Below are positions 47,201 to 59,088 of a DNA stretch of 64,000 bases, one piece after another (the first letter of the stretch is position 1; the number at the start of each line of letters is the position of its first letter). The notes below the pieces were generated by a model, which searched no databases, was not told where the DNA came from, and was given only the letters and a program-made list of their open reading frames with translations. Source of the stretch: Apium graveolens. Taxonomy: Eukaryota > Streptophyta > Magnoliopsida > Apiales > Apiaceae. A program made the position numbers and the translations under genes. Where the stretch lies: contig NC_133657.1 of assembly GCF_009905375.1 (NCBI RefSeq), positions 64,358,219 to 64,422,218 on the forward strand, in the 5' to 3' direction.

Positions 47201-48651
47201 GATTGCTGGAGAGTGGATAAAGGAATTGTAAAAGTTAGGAATTGAGAACATATTTTGATCCAACTTCTGGATTATACTAATACTTACTTTGTTGTTAGAT
47301 ATCAAAGGTGGTATTAATATAGATGATTGATGTTGACTTCAGTATGGAATGTTGTGAGCATCAAAGTTCATATTGATATCTAATTTGATATGACAACAAA
47401 ATTAGTATTAGTACCAAGAGTTCGGTTTTGAATAAAATTATGGTTCATTCTATTCCAACTTAATATTTCCTTTCAGATTGTAAAAGATTTCGCTCGACGA
47501 ATATACTTGATAGTGATTGAAAAGAAATTGAAGTATACTACCAAGTGGTGAATTAAATATAATTGTCGAGATCTTCCTTTAATTTTTTTTGTTTGAATAG
47601 ATTTAGAACATTTCGAAGCATCAGGTGCCATGGGTTCAATATATCGGGCACAGACGGATCGAAAGTACAAGAGATCAGCTAAAGGTTCTGGAATACGATT
47701 GAAAACGATCATAAGCCAAACTAACCGAACAAAAGGAGACGTGAAAAGTAAAGTAGAACAGTCAGGGAAAATGGAAGGTTTATAAATATAAATTATTAGA
47801 ATTAGAAAGAGAAGCAGATTAGTATAAATTAAGTTAGTCTACTGAGACAATGAGATAGATAGAACGATTACGAATGAGTTGGCCTTGTTGTTATAGGCAT
47901 AACGAGTTCATAAGATGTTCAAAGATATATGACTAAGAAGGGTAATTCAGCTCCCTATGTATAAAATGAAGGTTGATTCAGGTTACGTGAGTAACTGACA
48001 GATTTAATATCGGTGAGAGACCGTTGAGTTATGATTAAAGTAATGAGACCCGAGGAATTATAGGAAAGATACTTTGAAAATATCATAGTCAACGTCAGAA
48101 AGCAAATACGCCCTGGTCTCAGTACATCATTTACAGATGAAGAAGAAGAGTACATGATCGATTAAAGAGCCTCTAATGCGATAGAAAGCGATTACAAATT
48201 AGGTTATTTGAACGAATAAACATATGAGGACGAAATTTAACACCGAGTAACAGTTGAAAATGCACATAAGCACGAGTTACTAGAATTAGAAAGAAAAAGA
48301 GAATTATGATGTGTAATGCTGGTCCCTCCTAGATAGTAAAATATACAGGATAAATAGAAGTTAGTTGGCTTCACCGCTACCCGTATAGCGAATTCATAGG
48401 GCGTTTATATGTATATATCCAGAAAGAGTAAGTTAGCTCCATTATATATAGAAGATGGAGATTTGAATTGAGATATGCAAGCAACAAATATAATATATTG
48501 TTAGAGAGAGGCTATTAAGGAAAGATTGATATTATGCGTTAAAGTTATGAAAAATTATAAAGTTGAAAGATTCACGTGAGAAAATGAAAGTGGTATACTT
48601 AAAACATATCAGTATTATTCCTTAGTGTGATTATGAGGACAGAATCCTTTT
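47201..48651 (+). other. E interior, downstream part: unrecognisable pol remainder
   Basis: About 1.45 kb where integrase would lie. I found no DDE or GPF motif. The end (GATTATGAGGACAGAATCC) matches the block that precedes the polypurine tract in A and B. Confidence 0.55.
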
Positions 48652-48664
48652 AAGGGGGGAAGGA
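48652..48664 (+). promoter_or_regulatory. Polypurine tract of E
   Basis: AAGGGGGGAAGGA directly before the 3' LTR TG. Confidence 0.85.
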
Positions 48665-51600
48665 TGTAACATCCGGGAAATATCGTGTGATTATTTGTAT
48701 CAATATATGATTATTATGTGAATAATATATGAATTTTTGGTGAATTATCTGATGATTGATAATAATATTTGGATGTTTGTATATAATAAAATGTGAGTAT
48801 GTTAATTTTAATATGTCCAGAATAAAATATAGATAATTAAGGTATTTTTTTTGTAATTTATGGAGTGTTATATGATTTTATAATGATTTATTAATTTATT
48901 AATTATTTTCTGAATAATTATAAAATTATTTTATAAAGCCGAGAATCGTCCGATTTCAACCGTTTTTACGTTTTTACAACCCGAAACCCTTCCGAAAACT
49001 CCTTCATAACCCAATCTGGTAATTCCGGACATTTTCCGTGTTTAGACTTTTCGATCCGGATTATGGTTTGACCCGTGCGCGGCCTAGCGTAAAATTTTTT
49101 GATACGATAATCATTTCTATAAATCAATAAAACCCGTATTCTCAAAAGACGGGATAATATTACATTATTTTCGTATAAAGTGTTTTATAAAAAGCCCGGT
49201 TGGGATAATTATCCAAAGCTGATATCAAATCAGATCGTTATTGCAGTTACTTAGCGGCTAAGCAACTAATTTAACGATCTAAAACGATCCAGAACGAACC
49301 AATATTCCGTAAATATAAATAGCATATTTCTTATTTCATTTTATTCATTTATTCATTTATAACCAATAAAAATATAGTAATTACAGAGAAAAACCCTAAA
49401 AATGATACGTTCTTGAGAATCAAACGCACGAACGAAGGCGTTACCGAACTCCAATTCAAGCGTGCGATATATCAAAACGAAGCTCTCAAAAAGACCAATC
49501 TGAATCAACCATCAGTTTTGGTGCAGAAATCAAGGTTAATTTTTTATTTATTTATTTTAATTCAAATTATTTAATTATTAAAATAGGAATTTTTGTTTTA
49601 TGTGATTTGATGAGTTCATGATGTAGAGCATGTTGTGCCATTCATTTTCATATATAATATTTCAAATTTTGAGCTTAATAACATGTGTAAATCGTGGTTT
49701 AATTATTGATAGTTCGAATTAGGGTTTATAGTGTTCTTGAAACTTTTTAATTAAAATTGGGGTTTTGGTTTTTACAAGTTCTGGGTAGATATAAAGCATA
49801 CTAGTAGGTAGATCGTCAATTTTGGGACTGATTCGTATGCTGACAAGCCGTGTTGGAAGCCGATTGCGCCTTGCCGGAAATTCGTCGGCTGTTCTTCATA
49901 GTTGGCCGGAGGAATTGATTACGGGACTGTGCATGGTTGTTGTGGTGTTTCTGAATTCCTGAAAAGATTTAAAACAATTCTGCATCAACAAACCTGTTCA
50001 AACGACCTTGTTGAGAGTCGAATTGAGACGCCGGAATCCGGAAAGGGACGCCGAATTCTGGGTTTGTCCGATGCTCTTGGTGACCCGGCAACCCGTTTCC
50101 CGACCCAGTTCCTGACCCGGTTTTGATTCACCTGATTTCAAAATCCATTCTGAAATGATGTTTTTTACAGAATAGTACCCAAAACTTCTGAATTTTTACA
50201 AATTCAGGATTTCTCTTTTAGAAACTTAGAAATTGGCCCTGTTGTTTTAAAAAAATTATTTTAAAATTGATTTATTTACTATTTTAAAAATCAGAAATTG
50301 TTTATTTAATTTTTTTAAATTCAGAAAATTATCTTAATTATTTATATATTCAAAAATAAATCAAAATTATTTTATTAATTAATTTTATTTAGTTTTTAAT
50401 TATTTTAATTAATCGATTAATTTATAATTAATTGATTAATTAATCTAATTATTAATTAATTAATTTTAATTGATTTAATAATTAGAGTTAATTATTTAAA
50501 ATGGATTTAATAATTCTGAAAATAGTTTCAAGCTTTAAAATATTATTTTAAATTTTTCTCAAGTCTCAATAATTATTATAAAATTATTTTAAAGTAAGAC
50601 TCGAATGTTCGAACCCTATTATTTAAATATAAAATGATTCGGAGACCCATTTTTAATTCCGAAAATGGTTCAAAAATTCATAATAAATCAACCGTTCGTC
50701 CGTTTAATACGAAACGAATGCCTCTAGACTCAGAAAAATATTCTGCTTCTATTAAAAATATTTTTGAGACCTAAATTCTTATGTATAAAAAGGGTATTGT
50801 TTTATGAATCATTCCGAGTTAATAATTGATCGATAAAATATTTTTTTTGACCCGATTTTAATTTTAAACGTATTAAGACCTACCTTTTGTCGATACAACT
50901 TATGTGCTACATGAATACGTGATTATGCGTTATATGATTACATACCTTATGTGTACGTGTTATGTGAATAATAAGTCAGCATGTCTTTTAAACGTTATCT
51001 GAATGAGATATGATCCTTATATGTTATTATCGGGCGGGTAGACGATAGGGATAAGTGTATAGACTAGACAATTATATATTTTCAGTTCATTGAATAGTAT
51101 TATTTGTGATAGATCCGCATAGTGCGAGATATTTAAAGCCAGATAGAGATTGTAGAAGTAAAGTGTGATTTTGTGTAGTACTGAAACGAGTGGATTCAGA
51201 ATATAAACCTAAGATGGTAAATGATAAGAAAGATCAAGTAGCCCGTCAAGGGGAAATACAGATGCGACAGGACTGAGTGATATAGCAGCTAGTTAAATAT
51301 TAGAGGATTATCAATTGAGGCAAGTATTCCTAACCTTTCTCCTAAAATACTGCAAATATTTATTGGCTCCTATTCTAAGTTCAGAATAGTTAGTTGTTTT
51401 ATATTTCGCTGCAATTACTCTTATTATGCCAGTTCTTTTCATTATTGTTCTTATATTATCGATTGCTCTCTTGAGCAAATACCCATTTGTTCGGGTTATT
51501 TGCGAACCCTGATTTGGGGTGTTTTGAAATCAAAATGATTTGACATTAAAATACTCTACGGGCTGGAAGATTATTATGAGGGCCAGTGATGAGCTGGATT

Positions 51601-52373
51601 CTATGGGTCGGGGATGGACCGGACCCTTAGGCCATAGTTGCCTGGGTACCCCATATGTTGGTTGGGTCTATGCAGTTGGGTATAGATCTGCACTATCTCC
51701 TGACTGATCAGCAGGTTATAGTGCATATGTTGGTTTCTAGTGTCCAGTCTAATTTATTTTTGATCGCCATTAACAGCATTCCTTTCGGAATAGTTTATAA
51801 TTACAAACTAACACAAAAATTTGATACAAAAGGATGAAATATTAAAATGATCACTGTTCTTTTACAAAAAACCATGATTTATGATTAAAGGCCAATGAGG
51901 GCCGACGTTTTGTTCGCCGTTTTGTTCACTCAACTGTTTTAAATATATGAAGATGTTTTGAAATCATTCAACAAACGTTTCTAGGAGCTTCTTTAATCTG
52001 ATACCTGGAAACCATTTATGATACTTGCTGGGCATTTTTGGCTCACTATTGCTTTGTGAACTCTTATTTCTTTCAATATCAAATGAAGACAAAGTGAATA
52101 GCTTTTAATAGACATCAAAAGTGGTGAGATTCCAGCTGAAGAAATTTGGAGATGTCAGAGTGATCAGTACAAGGAAAGTAGTAATGAGGTAATGTAATTG
52201 TATTTAGACAATGTAAATTTTAGAAGGTTAGATTCTTGTTTCATACTATAACCTGTAAGCAATCCTGAATAATGAGCGGTTATCTGTATATTTATTTTAA
52301 TATACAGGTTTTTATTATTATTTAAAGTTGTGTAGTGACACTCAATCATGACCCCGGATTTGGGGGTGTCACA
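48665..52373 (+). repeat. Element E 3' LTR
   Basis: 3709 bp copy of 38786-42499. TATA box at 49314-49321 and donor-like CAAG|GTTAAT at 49534/49535. In the exon module the box (GGCTCACTATTGCTTT, 52040-52055) and ATG (52083) remain, but the acceptor is CAA instead of CAG. The frame is M-K-T-K, stop. Confidence 0.92.
49314..49321 (+). promoter_or_regulatory. TATA box in E 3' LTR
   Basis: TATAAATA, same context as at 39447. Confidence 0.62.
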
Positions 52374-52378
52374 GTGTT
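52374..52378. repeat. Target site duplication of E, right copy
   Basis: GTGTT after the terminal CA of E; equals 38781-38785. Confidence 0.92.
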
Positions 52379-55300
52379 ACTATTGAAACAAGCTCCCAAC
52401 CAGGAGCACAGGCTAAGAGGGTTAGGGACACAAGTTCACCACAGACTTATGCTAGAAAGAAAAGATCAAAAACCCTTGGGGATGCACAGGGAACACACAC
52501 AGTGCAATTTGGTGCTAAAGACGCAGTCACTGCACCATCTCAAAGTCAGATTGATGTGGCTCCAATAAATGTGGAGTCACAGCCAAAATCATTAATAATT
52601 AAAGCACCTGAAAGACCAAATTCACCCACACACTCACTGGATGTTGACATGATCAATACATTACTTCCAAATTCTCCATTTTTAATTTTATTGGAGAAGC
52701 AAAAAATCCAAGCAAGTGAGCATCATCTTTTAGATGATTTGTTGGCTCACTTGCCATTTTTTTCAGAGTCTGTTGAGACATATGTGCCTAAATTTTCATC
52801 AATCTGCCCAAAGTCTACAATAGTCTCCACTCTAAACTCATTCATTTCCTCTATCCCAATGGATATTCTTCATCCGTCGAGTAGTGATTGTATCATGACG
52901 GATGTTCCTCACAGCAGTCATCCGTCATATAGCCAAACTACTATCCCGATGGATATTCATCATCCGTCAGGTTTCTCTGCATAACTTTAAATTTCTTCAA
53001 TTATTACAAGTGCAGAGGTGTTAGTAGTAGTACAATCACTCTTAGGACTGAGGAAAAGGATTGAACTGAGTGAGAGGCTGGGTTGCTCCCAGGAAAAGAA
53101 GAGAAAATAAGTGAACCTATGTAGTCCATTTCTTTTGGACTTGCAAAAGTGAGTGAGGGGAGTCCCACCTTGGATGGTGAAGGTGAGGGTGTGAGGGTGG
53201 GAAGCAAAGGGGAGCCCTTGATGCAAAAATAGAGAGATCATGAGATAAATGCAGGTACTGGAGAGATAAGGATGGATACTATTGCTAGTGAGTCAATGAA
53301 TGTCAGTGATGCAGAAAGGAAAAGACTATTTCAGCAAGAATATCAAGCTGTCATAGATTCTATTTCCCTAGATGCTGAGAAATTTACTCATCCTGCTACA
53401 GCTTATCAAACTCTAGCTGTAAAGGGCAATGAGGAGGCTGAAAAGATGCTTAACTTAGTGCACACTACTCAATCTCTACAAAGAGCAAATGATGCAATCA
53501 CTGCTATGCCTTCCACTACTGGCAGTGATTTTGAATTGGGTGAAGACTCATTTCGGGATGCTGGTGGAGATGATGAGGAAGACAACATGAGCATAGGGGG
53601 AGATGCAGATGTTCCTGCTTGGATGCTAACAAAAGAATGTTCTTACTCACATCTCCAATCAACACTATTCAAGTTGATTCATGACACCTAAATAGGCATT
53701 CAAGCATCTACAAATGCCAACACAAAGAGGCTACTTACAGCACATCTTGAAGCTCTTCAGCTGTATAAGATTCAAGCTTTCCAATACAGTTAAAGTGTGG
53801 TTGAAATCAAGCAAGAAGTTTCTAAAGTAAAATAGGATTTCATAGCAAGGTTGGATGCTAGACTTCCTGGAACCACCATGACTAAGACAACTCAGAAGCT
53901 AAGGAAGGAATCTGATCTCAATCGAAAGGTTGAGGCCATGGACTCTAGATTATCTGATTTGGAGAAGTCAATGGCCAAGATACTTGTTAATCAGGAAACT
54001 CAGACTGCTCTGCTCCAACAGTTGGTGGTTGTTCAACTCCCTTCCACTCTCCAACTTGATGCTAACAAAAAGGGGGAGAAAGGCTCATCAAGTGAGGGGG
54101 AGAAACAGCTCAAATCCAAGTCAGCAAAGTAATTGTGCCAACAATTGCTTTCACAAAGCCATCAGTCATGGATAGCATTGACATTATCAATCTGGCAGTA
54201 GCAAAACTGGAATCAAATGACAAACTACTAAAGATTGATGTAGCAGCAGCTGAAAAGGAATTAAAAGAAAAATTGAGGAAAATAGATGCAGAAATTCAAC
54301 AGAAATTTGGACCAATTCAGAAACCAGACAAAGTCTTTAATCATCACTCTGAAGTCAAGCACATTTCTGTGAATGAAATGAGTTTGAATTATCTGGAAAA
54401 GGGTCAAAGATCTTGTATCAAATCTCCAAACGCAAAGCTGATCATGAAGCCTAAAAGAAACTACTCAAAGTTTTCAGATAAAAATCCTATGGATATTATG
54501 TATGAAACACTTAGGCCAGATGAGAAGAAGCTGTTGGCTTGGTCAATTGCATTTTTCAAGGATCCAGCTGATTCAACACTTAAAAGAAGAATTTCCAAGA
54601 TTTACAGAAATGGTAAAGAAATATGTGTGGTGGCTAGACACCCTCAGTTTATAGAAGCTAAATAGGAAGAGAAGGAAAGAATCAGGCAAGAAAAGAAGCA
54701 AGCTACCTTGGATGCTAAGAAGCTCAAATAGAAGAAGGAGCAAGCTGCTATCTTGGCCAAACTTCAAGCTGTGAAGACTACAACTGAGATTTCTGCACAA
54801 CCATTTGTGATTGTTGAACCTCAAGATCAAAAAATACAACAGGCACCCCAACGGATAAAGAAACCAAGGTACAAGAAAAGAATTAAGAGAAAATTGGACT
54901 TCAGTGATGAGGAAATGGAAGATTATATTCCCAAAAAGTCTACAACTTCAACTCAGCCATCAAAACCCTCAATGGTATTTGAAGAATTCAAGGTGGTGGA
55001 TCCAATTAGGAAAATTCATGGTGAGCCCATAATTCCAATGGATGAGCCAGTAGACTGGGATAGTTTACTAATTCCTGAGCTGAATTTTCGTATCTTCAAC
55101 AAGCCAAAGAAGACAAAGACTAGAGCAATCAAGAAAGTGAAGCCTGTGACTCTCAGATCCAAGTCCCTAAACAAATCTCGAGTCATAGTCAACAAGGAAG
55201 ATCTCTTATACATCTGTGAATCAAGGAGTTCTATGAAATAAACCTCTACTTGGATGAATTGGAAGAAGTAAGAGGAATTCATGCTTACAGACATCTTCCT

Positions 55301-55783
55301 AAAAGTCTGGTGTTCAAGTATAAGGTAGGGAAAGAGATCACATGGCCACTTCACAGGATTGTTCAAGAAAGCCAATCTGTACTGATAAAGGTTTATTCAT
55401 CCTTTAAGAAGAACTTTGGATTTAATATGACTGCAAGGAGAATAGTTCTAAAGAAAATAGAGGAGCTAAGGAGCAATAGAGCCAAAGATGCACTTTCATA
55501 AACTCTGTCTATTCCCTTCACAGGAAAGAGAGTGCATTTGAGGCCTTATTGGCTGATGGAATTCATGGATGATAAGGGAGAGTCAGGAGATTCTTCAGAC
55601 TGGATGACCAATTTGGTATCTCTAGCAATGAGACTCTTTTGGAAATGCAAGAAATATTGGATTTATCTGAAGCTGATGAACTTGAATTCCACAGACAACT
55701 CCAGAATCAAATTGAGGAAAATAACAGGAGGCTTGGGAAGACATCCAGATAATCAAGGAAATAGATTTATCTGCTCAGGCTAG
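52379..55783 (+). pseudogene. C3 env-position ORF, remainder (broken)
   Basis: Resumes in the phase of 37724-38785 and stays open to TAA 52982-52984; near its end two CATCCGTC-type motifs are part of the coding sequence (52860-52980). Further pieces follow in changing frames: 53272-53691, 53851-54132 (coiled-coil-like, LEKSMAKILVNQETQTALLQQL), 54135-54665, 54753-55241 and 55250-55501, with Lys/Glu-rich composition. Stops and frameshifts separate them. By order and composition it parallels the C1/C2 ORF, but the C-terminal sequence is strongly diverged. No envelope feature seen. Confidence 0.6.
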
Positions 55784-55971
55784 AGGAGCACCTTGATAAT
55801 GATTGTGAGCAACTTCTTTGTACACTTTGCTTTGTTCAAATTTTAGTAAATATTGTAGCACCTATTAGTTCTATGTACTACTTTTCATTCTGTGTTTTTA
55901 GGGTGTTTTGTTATCATCAAGTTTCTCTTAATTTATGGCTACAATTCCAGTAGACAAAAATTGGGGGAGAT
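55784..55971 (+). other. C3 3' untranslated region and polypurine tract
   Basis: No ORF. Ends AATTGGGGGAGAT, the same type of polypurine tract as C1 and C2. Confidence 0.75.
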
Positions 55972-56280
55972 TGTTAGGAATATGTTGTGAACTTGATGAT
56001 AAATTAAACAAAACACCTTAGTAGATTTAACTTAGTGTATTTTGTAGCACTCGATGGATGATTTATTATAGTCCCGACGGATGACAATTTGACATCCACC
56101 GGGTGAGTAGCTAATGTAACAATTAAGTATTGTAACACATTTCTGCAAACAACTTTGTGTAGATTCTGTAGGAGTATATGAGTCATGTTGACTCCTATTG
56201 GATATGTATAATAGGTTGATTAATTATAAATATGAGATGTCTTGTAATTCTGTATAAGTGAAATGGAGTCAAATGATAAA

Positions 56281-56396
56281 TAGCTACCCGACGGATGACC
56301 AACAAAGCTAACCGGCGGATGATCAACAAAGCTAACCGACGGATGATCAACAAAGCTACCCGATGGATGACAAACATGTACCCGACGGATGATCAA
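56281..56396 (+). repeat. 24 bp tandem array in C3 LTR
   Basis: Five units around AAGCTACCCGACGGATGATC, the last shortened. The core CCGACGGATGA also occurs singly elsewhere in the LTR (56050-56110, both orientations), in the spacer (37210-37415) and in coding sequence (52860-52980). Confidence 0.88.
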
Positions 56397-56621
56397 ATTC
56401 AAATATCTGTTGACAGTAACCACACAGTCACATGCATTGGGTGTTTACAAAAGGAATGTGGTAGACTGTTAAGCAGGAATTTGAGAACAAAGAAGCATTA
56501 CCATTTCCATGCAATTGAGAAGATATTCAAAGATGCTGGAATAGAGTAGTGAATCACCATGGAGTTTGACTAGATATGTTTTGTTTTATTATCTTGTCTT
56601 ATTATCATGTAAATTTGGTGA

Positions 56622-56629
56622 TATATAAA
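56622..56629 (+). promoter_or_regulatory. TATA box in C3 LTR
   Basis: TATATAAA in GGTGATATATAAACCAAGTG. Confidence 0.62.
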
Positions 56630-56774
56630 CCAAGTGTAGCTAGTAAAATATTAAACTAAGCAAACATATTTTAAAGAGAGATGGAAAAAGCTGTACTTGT
56701 GAAGAATTTCTCTGTAGTTTGTTTGTTCTACTTGTAAGCAGCTGTGAGCTATTCAAGCTTCACAGGGTTCTCAT

Positions 56775-56777
<3 letters not shown>

Positions 56778-56818
<41 letters not shown>
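56778..56818. repeat. TA dinucleotide microsatellite
   Basis: About twenty TA units within the C3 LTR, probably variable in length between copies. Confidence 0.9.
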
Positions 56819-56819
<1 letters not shown>

Positions 56820-57028
56820 GGTGGATACTTTCAAATCCACCAAAAAATTTTAAAAGTTTATTTTTATTACTTTGTGTTTTGATTTATATAACTATTTCAT
56901 TCTGCAATCTGCAAATCAATCACTTGTATATTTATCGAGTTAGAACTGTTTTAAAAATCTTGAAAAAGTAGCCAGAATTACATTAAACTCCCCTTCTGTA
57001 ATTCTTGTTGTATTGTTAGGGAATAACA

Positions 57029-57473
57029 GTGATAGACCCTGGTGGTACAGAATGTAACCAACACTTTGCTTTATCCTTCAGAGAAAATGGGAAGAGTCAC
57101 AGCTTGATAGCATCTTCAGTCACCCCATTGAACTTGAAAGTGTCGCAGATCTCGATAAATCCCTAATGTGCACGTTGGGGTCTTCCATAGGAGAACCCCC
57201 AAACTAAATTGAGTTCTGTATCATCTAAATCGTGCTAGACTTGATCTCAAAAGTGTTAGCTGAGATGGCAGGTCTGATGATACTCGACTGAATATCATTG
57301 ATCTTAGGCTGAGAAGAATCCATCAAAGCCTTAGGAATTTCTGCTTGATCTTTCATCACTAGTGCTGGTTCCTCGACTTTCTCTTCATCCTCAAAAACTT
57401 CCATTCGAATCACTAAAGCTTCTTCCTCGGCTTGATCCTGAGTTCTCTTATGAGCCCGCGAATGCGTATACAT
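57029..57473 (-). pseudogene. G gag, N-terminal part (broken)
   Basis: Minus strand, from ATG at 57473 (MYTHSRAHKR). An acidic N-terminal part runs to an IRPAISANTFEIK block, then a TGA or frameshift. Further on, in shifted frames, the hallmark EDPNVHI, EICDTFKFNGV-like and PFSLKDKAK-like blocks and WLHSVPPGSI are readable down to 57029. This order is typical of Athila/Tat gags. Three frames are needed to follow it, so it is a pseudogene. Confidence 0.78.
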
Positions 57474-57593
57474 ACACGCTCGCTAGAGTACCTGAAACAC
57501 GACAAGGAAAATAGTAGGTAAGTAACAATGTCCGAGTCAATGAACTTTAACGATCACTGATGACAAACACATAAACTTAAAGGTAACACCGAG

Positions 57594-57611
57594 TCCCCGG
57601 CAGCGGCGACA
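57594..57611 (-). promoter_or_regulatory. Primer binding site of G, tRNA-Asp type
   Basis: Minus strand TGTCGCCGCTGCCGGGGA, six bases from the LTR. Sixteen of 18 bases agree with the Athila consensus TGGCGCCGTTGCCGGGGA, complementary to plant tRNA-Asp. Confidence 0.82.
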
Positions 57612-57617
57612 AAAACT

Positions 57618-59088
57618 TGTTAGTCTCTGAACACGCGCTAATATTTCACGCAAGTATACGCGATCGCAAGTAATATAGAATTATTTCTAGTTCATTCTCA
57701 TAGAGACTGGTTTAGGTTAACTATGTGATTTATGCACTTATGCAACAATGATATGACTATTATTCAATGCTAAGATGAATAACAATTTGGGTTTTGATTA
57801 TACTACGATTAACTATTGAGAATTATACTATAGAACATAAACTAAGAGATTTAAGAGAATTGAATAATATATGACACAAACATGGGATTCTAACTTCATT
57901 AAGTACTTCATTCAATAGCCTTTTCGTTCTTAACCTTAGCATGTAATGGTGATGACACTAATCAGATAACACGAAACTAATAAACGTCAACTTTTGTTGT
58001 ACGAATACCATACTACCAGAATTCCACAAAAGAGATAGAAGCTGAATAAACACCAATTATATTGAGACCCTATATGTCTATAGAATTTGATAACATAACG
58101 GTTTAATGCACTAGTTATCAATCGTGATTACATAGGGCAAGTAAAATGGTTAAAATTACATACGAATCATGCATAACAATAACACATGAACCTATGCTAG
58201 CATGGCAAGTTCTAAACCCTTAAATTCACTTTTGCTTCATTAAAGATTAACACGCTATCTTATAAGTTCGCGTCATAAGGCGAATAAGCATAACCAATAC
58301 TAGGTAAACATATAATCACCACACACTAAGTCATCGAAATAAATTAACTGAAGAAATTCATAAATAAACCCACTAGAACCCCACGATAACGATTAGCCCA
58401 TAATCGGACTCATCATCAACGTGGGTTCGGATGAAAGCATGGTATAATAAACGTAGTCTTTATAAACAAATAATAAACAAAGTATGAAATCCCGAGTATT
58501 AGGTTCAACAAGACAAGAAACGAGCATCCAAGATTACAACTTAGAACAAAGATTCACAAGAATAAACTAGATCTTCTTCTCCTTCATTAAATTGTGCTAT
58601 AGGTCTTCTTGTCGTCTTCTCCTTAAGCTCTGTTACGTCTTCTTATAAAAAATGACCTTTATTTATATATATATATATATATAACAGCCCATGCATGGTA
58701 GAAGTCCTCCAATCAAAAGCCCACAAGAATCAGGATTTAAATTTCCCTACCCGGCGCGGCCACGCGCTTGATCAGCGCGGGCGCGCTGTGTCTTTGTACT
58801 TCGGGCGCGGGCGCGCGCTTTGACAGCACGGGCGCGCTGGCCTTCTGGAGAAAATTCCATTTTCCTTCTTTTCTTGCTGCAATGAGTTGGTCTTCGTGAG
58901 CTTTATTCCTTGGACACCATCCTAACACCATATTAGCATCAAATCAATGCTAATTCACCTGAATCCCGGATTAATGCCTGCAATGCAAAAACACTAGAAA
59001 ACAAAATAAAATACCAATAACTTGAGTAGGAAAACACCAATTCAAAGCTTAACGGGGAGTTATAAAGTGTCATAAATGCCACTCAACA
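57618..59088 (-). repeat. Element G 5' LTR
   Basis: 1471 bp; minus-strand start TGTTGAGTGG, end CTAACA. Contains a short AT run (about 58657-58682) and a GC-rich patch (58748-58845) with several GCGCGGGCGCGC-like words in an otherwise AT-rich LTR. No coding function; the short minus-strand ORF across the GC patch is composition-driven. Confidence 0.8.
58748..58845. repeat. GC-rich repeated motif in G LTR
   Basis: About four spaced copies of a GCGCGGGCGCGCT-like word, partly palindromic (GCGCGCTTGATCAGCGCG-like), in AT-rich surroundings. Could form hairpins; each CG is a potential methylation site. Confidence 0.7.

Larger units (their letters stand above)
38786..52373 (+). mobile_element. Element E: complete but decayed Tekay-related gypsy element
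   Basis: 13,588 bp with LTRs of 3714 and 3709 bp (TGTAACATCC...GGTGTCACA), target duplication GTGTT, a primer binding site one base off the initiator-Met consensus, and a polypurine tract. LTR ends (GACCCCGGATTTGGGGGTGT) and the block before the polypurine tract match B, so it is of the same lineage. The 6.2 kb interior has no long ORF and only patches of RT and RNase H. The first ~240 bp of the two LTRs differ by roughly 3%, far less than the interior decay would suggest, so E was probably mobilised by helper proteins. Confidence 0.9.
36084..57028 (+). mobile_element. Element C3: second SIRE-like Ty1/copia family, right part, split by E
   Basis: RT end and RNase H, spacer, env-position ORF and a 1057 bp LTR. 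Bases 38786-52373 are element E. It is related to C1/C2 in pol and in the extra ORF, but has a different LTR and different recurrent motifs (CCGACGGATGA). Left half expected beyond the window. It ends at 57028 inside the Athila-like gag of G; the right duplication would be GTGAT. Confidence 0.83.
55972..57028 (+). repeat. C3 3' LTR
   Basis: 1057 bp from TGTTAGGAAT to GGGAATAACA. It contains a 24 bp tandem array (56281-56396), a TATA box (56622-56629) and a long TA run (56778-56818). The right edge is defined by the start of minus-strand Athila-like gag at 57029. The terminal inverted repeat is imperfect, so the edge could be off by a few bases. Confidence 0.78.
57029..59088 (-). mobile_element. 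Element G: Athila-like Ty3/gypsy element, 5' part on the minus strand
   Basis: Read on the minus strand: a 1471 bp LTR (59088 to 57618), a tRNA-Asp-type primer binding site and the start of an Athila/Tat-type gag, cut at 57029 by the C3 insertion. The rest should lie left of the window. Its LTR starts directly in RT sequence of F, so G inserted into F. Confidence 0.82.

Noticed and set aside
43300..48200. Short minus-strand ORFs inside E as host genes
   Set aside because: 60-90 codons, random composition, no motif, in a decayed element.
58737..58931. Ala/Pro/Arg-rich minus-strand ORF in the G LTR
   Set aside because: Produced by the GC-rich repeated word; no homologous protein recognised.
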